Shown: positions 12,411 through 22,247 of the stretch, piece after piece
Layout of the letters: each line of letters starts with the position of its first letter
How positions within the stretch are numbered: position 1 is the first letter of the stretch
Source of the DNA: Allomyces macrogynus ATCC 38327
Taxonomy: Eukaryota; Blastocladiomycota; Blastocladiomycetes; Blastocladiales; Blastocladiaceae
Length of the DNA stretch: 64,000 bases
Assembly: GCA_000151295.1 (NCBI GenBank)
Contig: GG745328.1
Coordinates: forward strand, 1,871,015 to 1,935,014
Direction of reading: 5' to 3'
Notes under the pieces: model-generated
What the model was told of the DNA's origin: nothing
Seen by the model: the letters and a program-made list of their open reading frames with translations, nothing else
Databases searched by the model: none
Program-made: the position numbers and the translations under genes

Positions 12411-15400
12411 ATGCGACTTGCAAGGAGATCTCGACCCGCTGCACGACAGCGACCACCGACCGGCGTTGCGGCGTCGATTGCCGCGTTGCTGTTCTCGACC
12501 ATGTCCACCGCTGTTCATGGCCAATCGGCGTCCACCGCGCGCTCCAGCTCTGCCGCCCCCACACCAGCATCCTCGACGCGCGCGCCCACAAGTACACCAT
12601 CGCCCTCACCCTCGCCGACGCCGAGTGCAGCAGCAGCGGCAGCAGTAGCGCCTAAATCCAGCGGCAATCTCCCGCCACCAACGACGGGCGGATCCGCGGC
12701 CTCGACCAACTCGACCGACGTTTTCGACGATATCTTCTCCATCAAGTACTTTGCGGGCCTCTTTAAACTTGTACCGGCACCCAACGTCAAAGTCGTTGCG
12801 TTCGCGGTGCGTGGATTGCTCCCGACCACCTTGTGCAACGTCGCAGTGCCGTCTTGCCATGATAACGAAACTCATGGTTCCGCCACATGGACAGAATGGT
12901 ACCGACAACGTGTGCCGTTTCGTTTCGACGCCGCGAAATGGCACCGACGCGTATGATTGCCCAGCCGGGTGCGTTACGGCTTTTGCCTCCTCCCCAACGG
13001 TAGAGATTCTGGTCCCAATCTGACATGAGACGTTTCACCAGGTTCTTTTGTCCATTCGGCGCCAACAAGCAGTACAAATGCTCTGAGGGCTTTTATTGCC
13101 CGGCCAACACGGCGCAACCGCTCTACTGCTGCGAGGGCTACTATTGCCCGACTTCCTCAACGGTCGTGCCGTGCCCGGAAGGCTCGTACTGCCCACGCGG
13201 GAGCATTCGGCCGTTCCCGTGCCATGTCATTGCTAGCTGCCCCGAGGGAACGATTGCTCCGCGTCGCGTCGGTGTGCTCGTCGTGGTCGCCGTGTTCATG
13301 ATCATTACGAGCCTCATTTTTGCGCTCAAGTCGCGCCGCCGCTCACAGCGGTCGCTCAAGTACTCGGAGAGCATGGCCACGATCCACGACTCGCGCGACC
13401 ACCACATGTTTGGCAACGCGGCCAAGCAGCCCATGACGCTGCCGCGACGCGGCGCGGACCCGGAAAAGCGCGCCGTGTTCGATATCCAGTTTGCCAATTT
13501 GGGACTGACGCTGCCGAACGGCGCCGAACTGCTGCGCGGCGTGTCGGGCGAACTTAAGGCCGGGCGCGTGTGCGCGATCATGGGGCCGTCTGGCTCGGGC
13601 AAGACCACGTTCATTAACGTGCTCACGGGCAAAGTCCCGCGGTCCGACGGTTCCGTGTCGATCAATGGCATGGAGGGGGAGCTGTCGCACTACCAAAAGC
13701 TGATTGGCGTATGTACATGCTCTGCTGTCGACTGCTTAATGAATGAACTGGTTGAACTGAATGCATTTGTTCCGCTAGTTTGTGCCACAAGAGGATATCA
13801 GTACGTTTGATGACCGAATCAGTCCTGTTTGGTCCAATGCCTGACCTTTACTTTTCCAATTTCCAGTGATCCGCGAGCTGACCGTGCTGGACACGCTCAT
13901 GTTCTCGGCCAAGACGCGTCTGCCGGCAAGATGGGCACACATCCAGCACGCGCAAAAGGTGCTCGAGACCATCGAGTACCTCGGACTTTCGCACGTCATG
14001 AACGAGGCGATTGGCGATGAGGAGAGTCGAGGGATCAGTGGTGGGCAACGCAAGCGCGTCAACATGTAGGCCCGCTCTGTCCCTGAAGCCTGTTCCCTCC
14101 ACGTTTCTTACTCTGGGTTTCTGCTCGTAGTGGCATGGAACTCGTCGCCGAACCGGCCGTTCTGTTCCTTGACGAGGTGCGACGACGCGAACGTTGTCCC
14201 CACTTCCCGTCAGTTGCAAAACTGACATGGCGCACGGTCGTTTCCTCCAGCCCACATCCGGCCTCGACTCATCTACGAGCTACGAGGTGTGCACACTGCT
14301 GCAGTCGATTGCGCGTGACCAGTTCATCACGATCGGCGCTGTCATCCACTCGCCGTCGCCCGCCGCGTTTGAGCGTTTCGACGACCTGCTCTTGCTGGCC
14401 AAGGGCGGTCGCGTCGCATATTTTGGCGAGCGGTCGTTTGCGTCGCAGTACTTCAAGGGGCTCGGGTACATTTGCCCAATGAACGTGAACCAGGCCGACT
14501 TTTTACTCGACGTCGTGTCGGGCAAGACCAAGTCGGACCGGTACTCGTTCATGACGCCGACGGACCTTGTCCATGCCTGGGACCGATTCAAGGCCGGCGA
14601 GTCGCCCGAACCCGTGTCGGGACCCGGCAACCCGACGTTCCGCGTGAGCCAGGCGCCCGGCACGTTTGGCGAGCTTAGACTACAGTTTGCCGACATGTGG
14701 CTCGACGCGCGCGAGTTTGTCAAGGACGTGACGCGCGAGTTTTTTGAGTGGGTCGTCAGCGCCGTGACGTGTTCACGCGACCCAATCAGGCAAACGCCCG
14801 GGTTCCTGTTCCTCTGGTGGCAATGTTTCCGACGCGCGTCGCTGCAGATTTACCGCACGCCGGCGCAGTTTTTGGTTGACCAGATGCTGCATTTGGGTAC
14901 GGGATTGCGTGCCCAACGGCCAGTTTGATTCGCTTTCTCATGCGACTTTTGCCCCTTCACACTCATCCAGGTTGCGGTGCCTTCATCTCGATCGCGTCGG
15001 AAAACATCGACTACCTCGGTAAGCAGCCACAGCAGATTTGCGACATTGCGCCCGCCGCGCTGAAGCCATTTTGCGTCAATCCGATCGACAACCTGCGCCA
15101 GGTCGGCGTGTTCATGTCGCTGGGCGTTCTCTTCACGGGCATTTCCGTCGGCGCGACCACGTTTGGCAACGAGCGCGTCGTCTATTGGCGCGAGACGGCT
15201 GCCGGTCGGCCAACTTTGCCTTACTTTCTCGGTAAGCTGATCGCCGACATACCGCGCATCGTGATCGCGGCATTCATGTTCTCGCTCTCGCTCATCCTGT
15301 TCTGGCCTTATCGTTCGCATTTTCTGATCCTCTACGCCGTGGCCGCGCTGCTCTACTACACGGCGTTTGGTATGGGGTACTTCCTCTCGATTTGGGTGCG

Positions 15401-15818
15401 CAAGGAGAGCGTGGGGCTGGTCGGGACCGGATTCGCGCTTCTATGGTCGATGGTGTTGTCGGGCATGATCCCGTCATACGAGACGGTGCGCACGTCGGGC
15501 GTCTACGATGGGATTGCGTGGCTCTGGGATATCAGTCCACCACGGTGCGTGCTCTCTTTCTTTTCCCTCGTCACGACTTGTGCCACGCCTGTCACATATT
15601 CTGACGCTTGCTCCGTTTGTAGATATGCCGTCGAGGCGCTCTACGTCAAGGAAGTGCAGGCGCGCCCGTTCCCGGAAAATCAAAACGACGAGCAGGCCTA
15701 TATGTACCGCATTTCACATTTCCAACGGAACCTGATTATCATGTTCGTGATTGGGACCGCATGGAACATGCTCGCGCTCGTGTCGCTCAGGCTCGCGCAC
15801 CGGAGTCGCATGAAGTAG
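12411..15818 (+). CDS. ADP1: ABCG-type transporter with N-terminal Cys-rich domain (ADP1/ABCG24-like)
   Basis: Nine exons: 12411-12806, 12895-12968, 13042-13708, 13779-13800, 13867-14065, 14131-14176, 14251-14896, 14971-15544 and 15623-15818; 939 residues. The first acceptor could instead be at 12847. Order: signal-like hydrophobic N-terminus, Ser/Thr/Pro linker, Cys-rich luminal module (GFYCP, CCEGYYCP, CPEGSYCPRG), one membrane span (about 235-255), ABC ATPase, then a six-helix ABC2 membrane domain. ATPase motifs are complete: Walker A GPSGSGKTT, Q-loop FVPQED, signature ISGGQRKRVNIG, Walker B AVLFLDEPTSGLDSS, H-loop AVIHS. This NBD-TMD order defines the ABCG (White) family, and the Cys-rich head is the hallmark of yeast Adp1 and plant ABCG24/28. 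The substrate is unknown. The Q-loop is encoded by a 22-nt exon. It is probably a half-transporter acting as a dimer. Confidence 0.93.
13779..13800 (+). other. 22-nt micro-exon encoding the ABCG Q-loop
   Basis: This exon reads TTT GTG CCA CAA GAG GAT ATC A and supplies FVPQEDI plus the first base of the next Met codon. It is flanked by introns 13709-13778 (GTATGT...CTAG) and 13801-13866 (GTACGT...CCAG). Only with this exon does the protein read LIG-FVPQEDI-MIRELTV, the expected Q-loop context between Walker A and the signature motif. Confidence 0.88.
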
Positions 15819-16063
15819 GCCCTTGTCGTTTTTTATTTTTGGGCCCCTCACTCTTTTTTTTTGCTTCCATTGCAACCGTGTCGATTTTTGTCTTCCGCCG
15901 ACTTGGTGTCTCATGCCGGTCTCATGTGGGCTCCCAAATATACATTACTTGTCCACAATCAGTTTCCGCGTTCATATATTTGATGTGCTCGTAGTCCACC
16001 CAGCCATCATGCTCTGCGAGCCGTGTTGGGTTCACTGTCCTGGAGGAACGCTGTGGTGTGAAG

Positions 16064-19011
16064 TCAGTGAGTTTGCCGAGCTTGAGAGAACCTCTTGCCC
16101 CGCTGCAATTCGCACAGCCTATTCACGCGAGCAACCGTCAGAATGCGAACTCGACGGGCCAGGAACCCACCAACCAATCCGACCCATACCTTGCGCGGCC
16201 CACGCGACACTTTGTGTGCGCCCTGCGCCGTCGCGGCCACTGCCGCTGCTCCCGCCGCGGTCGCACCCCCATCTTCGACGTGCTTGGCAATATGGTGCGT
16301 CGCCATAAATTCGTCAAAGAAATGCCCTTCACGCTCACGCTCCTGGTCGGCAAACTTGCGCGCGAGCTCGGCCTGCATCGAGGCAATCGACGCTTCCTTT
16401 TGCTGCACGGCCGTTTTGATCTCTGACAGCACGCGCGCATCGGGCGAGACGGGCCGAATGCCCTCGGATGCCAGCTCGTACGTGATTTCCTCCCACACGA
16501 CGCCCACCTTGAAGTCGAGGTACCGCTCGATCTACGAATAGCGGGCGCGTGATGTGAGACGGTGCCGCGGCGAGGTCAGCGCATGAGAAACGGGTGGCCG
16601 TACGTTGAGCAGGAGACGCTGGTTGCTTTCACATAGCTGCGCCCGGAACGCGTCGAACCCGATATGGCTCAGGATGCCAAAGATTTTGCCCTGAATACGA
16701 TCGGCGAGCAACGAGGTTGGTCAGCCATGCGACTGAGACGCTGCCGAAGTGACAAGGAACGCACGCAAAGATTTGCCTTCATCTCGTCGAGCGCGTTCAG
16801 CGCGCGATCAAACTTGAGGGTCACTGCGTAAGAATCGCGGTCAGCACACAATCCGCCGCCTCCGTCAAGCCAGAAATCCACTGAACCTTGTTCCTTGCGC
16901 CAAAGCTCGAGCAACAGCTCCACCGAGTTGCGGTACTTGGAGCTCGACCACGTCACCAAGTGCCGCCGCGACTTCGGGTTCTCGAGCAGCTCGAGGACCA
17001 GCGAGAGAACATGCGACTGCACGGCGCGCTCCCCGTGTGTGAGCAAATCGAGCAACTTGTAGACCCCACTGGCCTCGAGAAAGCTCTCCTCATTATGCCG
17101 GCACCCGCACACGGCCGACCAAATCGCATCCAGCACGGCAATCCGCAGCAGTTCCTGCCGCTGCGGGTGGTCTGACTTGCACGAGAGCATTTGCACGAGT
17201 GAAAAGACGCCGTTCGTCTGCGCGACAAGCAGCTGGTTCGCGCGGCACTCGTGGTCGCACAATGCGTTGATCAGCTGGCACACGCCGCGCTTGAGCGTTT
17301 CTGTGACCCACGGCTCGCGGCGCGTCAAGATCGCAATCGATTCCTGCACGAGCCCAATCGCGCCGAGCTTGACCTGCACCGACGCGCCGTACGTGCACAG
17401 CGTCACGGCGAATTGCAGGAATCGCGCGACGAGACCCATTGACGGATTCACGGCATTGGGCCGGTCGGACTGGCCATTGTCGAGCGACTGCGCGTCGAGC
17501 AAGTAGGTCGTCAGGAGCGGGTCGCAGCTGATGTTGCCGGCCTCTTGCGCGAGCGAACCGGAGCCAAATAGCCGCGTCAGGTGCGCCAGGCACGCGACGT
17601 GGATCGCCTTGAGCTCGCGCAACGTCCACCGCTGGTCAAACTGCGCCTGCGGCCGGAACGTCAGGTACCCGAGGCAAAAATCGACGTAATGGTGCTCGAT
17701 CAGGAAGTCGCGCGAGTTGGAGTGCACGAGAAACTGGTCGATCAGTTTGAACCCGACCTGCTTGGCCTCGAACTGGATGCGCGACGACTGCGCAGGCGCA
17801 GTCGACCGGGCCGAGGCGGTGAGCACGTCGTCATGCGGTGCGACGATTTCGCGCGCCGTGTGCCTCAGAACAAAGCGAATAAGGTCTGGGTGGTGCGTGT
17901 ACCGCGCGGCCAGGATTTCGTAGACGAGCAGCAAGACGTCGTTGAGCATGGGCGTGTCGTGCTCGACGATCGGGACCAGCGTAAACCATGCGTCGAGCGA
18001 CTCGTGCTCAAATGTCAAGACACGAAACGCGAGCTGGAGGGCCATGAGCCGCGTCACCGGGTCCGAGCAGCTTGCGCACACGGACCGCAAGGGTTCGGAA
18101 AAGTCGAGCATGGTCATGCGGCGGCATATTGCCTCGGATTCCGACCAAACGAGCAGGATCTTGAGCACGGGCTTGGCGTCGAATGAAGTGAGAGAGTGCT
18201 GGAGCGCGGGAAGAACGTGGCTAGGTTGGGCCTGGGCAGTTTAGATGCCGTCAAGTCATGACCAACAAACGGATTCGGTCCAATAGAGGAAGAGACATAC
18301 GCCAGGATCGGGAGTTGCTCGGGTTGCCCAGACGCGGCGGAGAGAATCTGTAGAGCGAGCGGGGTGCGTGAGCGGCGGATACGCAGGCTCGATTTATCAA
18401 GGAAACGACGAAACATACACCCAGCAGGTTTTGCATCGACCGAGGCGGGATGCACGGGGACGTCAGAATCCGCCCAAACGACGCTACCAAGTCGAGCGAC
18501 AGGGCTTTGCGGCTCAGATCGCGCGTGCTGCCAACACCGTTAGCATCCGGGTTTCCTGATTTCCGGAGCGAGTATCACCTGAATGGCGTACCATGTTTGC
18601 AGCAAATCCTCCAACGGGGTAACGAGAGCGCCCACTCCATTTTCAATCATTTCGAGCGTCAGGCCGAGCACTTGCGCGAGACCGTCCAGGTGCTCGTCCG
18701 GCTACGCACGAGGGACATGTATCATCAGCCGAGAAGGTCCACAGATCCCCACTGCCTTGATTGCGCGGGAAGCAACCCACAATCGTCGCATGCGTGTACA
18801 CGCGGGACAGCTTTTCAAGCACGTCGACATGGCGGTCGTGAATTTCGCGATAGTGCTTGTCGGTAAAGAGCGTGACAATTTTGGCAAAGTTGATGGAGTT
18901 TGGCGAGACGTGAGCCCTTGACGATGGGCCGGGGCCAACTGTCGTTGCGGCAGTCGACCGAATCAATGGTGGAAGTCGTCGTGACGAGCGGATCTCTGGC
19001 TGGACTTGCAT
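16064..19011 (-). CDS. CFAP69: Cilia- and flagella-associated protein 69 (ARM-repeat)
   Basis: Exons on the minus strand are 19011-18781, 18701-18592, 18527-18419, 18347-18301, 18220-16765, 16690-16604 and 16531-16064, giving 835 residues; the human protein is about 940. CFAP69 is an axonemal, central-apparatus-associated armadillo protein needed for sperm flagella in mammals. Diagnostic stretches are DAIWSAVCGCRHNEESFLEA, YKLLDLLTHGE, LLENPKSRRHLVTW and LLLELWRKEQ. Near the C-terminus come GKIFGILSHIGFDAF and IERYLDFKVGVVWEEI, which align in order with the animal family as I know it. The C-terminal exon ends in a coiled coil and an Ala-rich tail. The four 5' exons are short; the intron before exon 3 carries a CTAAC branch-point-like motif shortly before its acceptor. 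The gene is head-to-head with CEP164. The last 60 residues are the least certain part. Confidence 0.88.
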
Positions 19012-19390
19012 CTCGACGGATTATTGGTGCAGCGGGACACTTTTGCAGCTAGTTGGACAGTATTTAATAGCGCTGATCTGAAGCTCTTCCGCTCGACGTG
19101 CTCTCCAACTGCGTCGCTGCCGACGAACTCGACGTCGGCAGCTTGTAAGGAACATCGCCGATATCAAATCCCATGATCGCGAGGGGCTGCCAGTTGATCA
19201 CCAGTCAGTCGCGAGTCCAATGCTGCTGCTGCTGCTCCTCAACAGATTCGCCGGCGCGTGGACGACGTCACGTCGGAGGCCAGGCAACGACAGCGATACT
19301 ACCGGCCCACCACAACTTGTTGCAGTGCCGCCCCATCTTGAACGGCTGACCCCGGCCTGCAGCTGCACGCGCAACCCCATCGACGACAAA
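19012..19390. promoter_or_regulatory. Divergent promoter of two flagellar genes
   Basis: These 379 bp separate the start codons of CFAP69 (-) and CEP164 (+), so both genes must be driven from here. An A+T-rich patch, TATTTAATAG, lies near 19061. An X-box-like element lies nearer CEP164. A run of CTG repeats sits at about 19220-19236 inside a reading frame that has no other support. No other gene is seen in the stretch. Confidence 0.6.
19276..19288 (+). promoter_or_regulatory. X-box-like (RFX) imperfect inverted repeat
   Basis: The sequence is GAGGCC A GGCAAC. The right half-site matches RGYAAC exactly. The left half-site differs from GTNRCC by one base, and the spacer is one base. It lies about 103 bp upstream of the CEP164 ATG and about 265 bp upstream of the CFAP69 ATG. 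RFX factors control ciliary genes through such sites in animals; whether that applies in this lineage is inference, and a 13-bp match can arise by chance. Confidence 0.35.
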
Positions 19391-22130
19391 ATGGCCGACG
19401 CAGTTCTCGAAGAAGTCTACGACCCCAATTATGATCCACTCGACAAGGGTATTGCTTGATAATCCCGCTCAAGTTCGCTAAGGCTCAACCACAAACTTAA
19501 TCATGGACGAATTGCAACCAGAAATCGAGGAATACGCCGAGTTTCTCGGCATGGACCTGGAAAAGGACCGCGAGCTGTTTTGGATTGCACGAGAGGGTCT
19601 CAAGGCGCCGTTACCGGCAGAATGGAAGCCATGGTAACGCTTCTCTGGAATTGGGCCGTAGTTTTGGTGCCAACGCTCACCATGAGACGGTCTAGCCAAA
19701 CCGAGTCGGGCGACGTCTACTATTTTAACTTCGAGACCAAGGAATCGATTTGGGACCACCCGTGCGACGACTACTACCGCAACATGTACAAGGCCGAAAA
19801 GGAAAAGCTCGCCGCCAAGTCGGAGGCCTCGACACCCGACGCCGGCGTGGGGGCGACTAGGCAGCAGACGCCCGAGGTACTGAGTGGTCGTTGATCTGCA
19901 CCTGGCATCCCGATATTTTTCTCGCTCTGACATGCGCGCGCGGTCTCCCCACAGGGTGGACGATCTCGCCGCGGCTCTCAACATTCCGAGCCCTCGCGTC
20001 CGGGCACCATGAGCAGTTCCAGCTCGGCCAAGTCGATCAGCAGCATTCTCCACAGCCGCGCGTCGTCGAAGAGCGGCATCAAGGCTCTCGACCCGATCCC
20101 GACGACATCTCGCCCTCCGTCGCGCCACGGCGGCGACCTGCACAAATCTCTGTCCAGCAGCAGTTTGCATTCACATTCCGGCAGCGTGCCCAAGGGCCAC
20201 TTCAAGGTGGAGCCGATTTTACTCAAGTCGCGCATCGCCGACGACGACCATCACGACGCGCCGCCTTTGCTCCCGGCCTCGGCCGTGCACTCGCGGCAGG
20301 CGTCGGCTCAAATGTCGCGCGCAACGTCGGCCCATTCGTTACCCGTCCTGTCCATGCACTCGTCGCGGGCGCCGTCGGTCCACGCCGTGTCCGTACACTC
20401 GTCGCGCGCACCCTCGATTCGATCGTCGCACTCGGGCCTGATTCGGGGCGGCGAGACGGGCGCCGCACGGAGCCGACGCGGCTCAGCCGCCACCATGTCT
20501 CGTAGCAGCAGCCATGGGCAGCTCGAGCCCGTTATGGAGACGCCAGGTGGGGTCCACGACGACAGCGGCATCCGGGGGTTTTCGGCGCCATCATTGCCGT
20601 CGATGGGCTCGGCAGCTCTTGAAAGACGGCGCTCGGCGGATAGTGACGGTCACGGTCTGGGGGGCGGGCTCGTCACGAGCGCTCTGACGGCGCGCGTCGC
20701 CGAACTCGAGTCACTCCTCGAGTCCAAGGACCACGATATTGTCGAGCTCGAGGCCGCCATAGAACGGTTGCGCGCGCAGGCTAAGATACAGGAGGATATT
20801 ATTGCCGACCGCCGCATCAGGCACGACCGCGAGATCCAGGATTTGCGCGAGCAGCTCGACAAGGAGCGCAAGCAGCATGCGGCTAAAGTCGCCGACCTCG
20901 ACCAGCAACTGCGCGACCAAGCAGCCCAAGTGGACGATTTGGTGCAGGGCCACGACGCACACGAAAATGTCATGAAAGATGCCCGCGCCGCGCACCAAGT
21001 CGAGCTCGCACAGGTCCGACAAGATGTGGAGCGCAAGTACTGTTCGCAGCTCGACGAACTCAAGTCGCGGGTGGAGGCTTTAGCTGACTGCGAGCGCGAG
21101 ACCAACGCGCTGAAATCCGAAAATGGGCACCTCAAGGACCTGCTCGCGTCGCAGGAGCAAGAGCTGCACAACGTTGCGCGCGTGATTGAGGAGTGGCGGA
21201 CGCGCGCGACCGCGGCTGAGAAGCAGCTCCATGAGATCCAGTCGTCGCGGTTGACCGATCGCAGCGCCGTGGCGCTCGCCAAGCCGGACCAGTCGCTCGC
21301 TCAAGTGCAGACGGACCCAGCACCAACTGTGAGTGCCGTTGATCTTGCCGTGCAGGTTCCATCGAACCACCCGTCGTCTGCCGACAGCGAGTCCTGTCTC
21401 TCGGAAAGTATGGCAGTCGATTCGATGGCCGACCTGGACGAGCCGAACCGTGATCGGATCGCTGATACGCGAACTTCGACCAGTTCCGTCACATCCACCA
21501 TCGACACGGCCGAATCCGAGTCAAGTGCGACCAGCTCACCGCAACTGCTCTCCGTCACGCCTGGGATCGGTCGCCGCAAGCACTCTCGGCACACGCAAGA
21601 CGAGCCCATCTTGCTCAAATCGACCCACCAAGGCGTACCTGAACCTACACTCCCTGCCTCGTCGCGGCGTCGGCCCCGGGACGATGCACGGCCGGCCGGC
21701 GCGGCGCGGTCACAGTCCACCCGTGCGCATCTCGCCCTGCCGCCGCTCGAGGTCAATGATGAGCTGCACGAGGTGGAGCGCAACTTGCACATGCTCTTGC
21801 AAAAGATCCATACCCGACGAACGCAGTTCAACGCGTGGGCGTACGTATTTTCTGTCCAAGGACGTTGCGCTCCTTGATGTTGCATTAACCTGCTCTGGAT
21901 TGTACAGGGAAACGGGCTCGTTTGATCTTCCCGTCGCAGCGAGCCCAAGCGGCGCACCTGCCTCTTCTTCCTCGCCGCTCCATGGGGCCGGAAATTGGGT
22001 GCCGAGCACTCATGTGGCGACGGGGCATCCGCTCGACTCGGTGGAACGCACTTGCTACTTGACGGAGCGCAAGATCCGCGAGCACACGACGTGGCTCAAC
22101 AATCTCATGTCGACGATCGAGGACGCATAA
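19391..22130 (+). CDS. CEP164: Centriole/basal-body distal appendage protein CEP164
   Basis: Exons 19391-19448, 19522-19633, 19696-19876, 19955-21840 and 21908-22130 give 819 residues; human CEP164 is about 1,460. In animals it builds the distal appendages that dock the basal body to the membrane and recruit TTBK2. The N-terminus matches the family: VLEEVYDPNYDP, then EIEEYAEFLGMD, WIAREGLKAPLPAEWKPC and a WW domain, SGDVYYFNFETKESIWDHPC (about 49-85). A Ser/Arg/His-rich middle is followed by a long heptad coiled coil (about 360-550). The C-terminus has TERKIREHTTWLNNLM, similar to the conserved tail. The start is fixed by the conserved N-terminal block. The protein is shorter than animal versions because the middle is reduced. 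It is transcribed away from CFAP69. Confidence 0.92.
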
Positions 22131-22247
22131 AAGTAAACCTACGTACGACATGTATTTCGAGGCAACGCCGCAAAGAAAGAACTCACGAAGACAGACCACC
22201 AAACCACAACTGGCGGCCAAAAACCCGCCGCACAACGCGACACCATC

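Noticed and set aside
13025..13041. ATG at 13025 as start of the ABCG gene
   Set aside because: It lies inside the intron 12969-13041; the upstream exons supply a signal peptide and the preceding Cys-containing segment in frame.
19220..19390. Upstream extension of CEP164 through an in-frame ATG at 19220 (Leu-rich start)
   Set aside because: The added residues come from a CTG repeat and have no match to the conserved CEP164 N-terminus, which begins at 19391.
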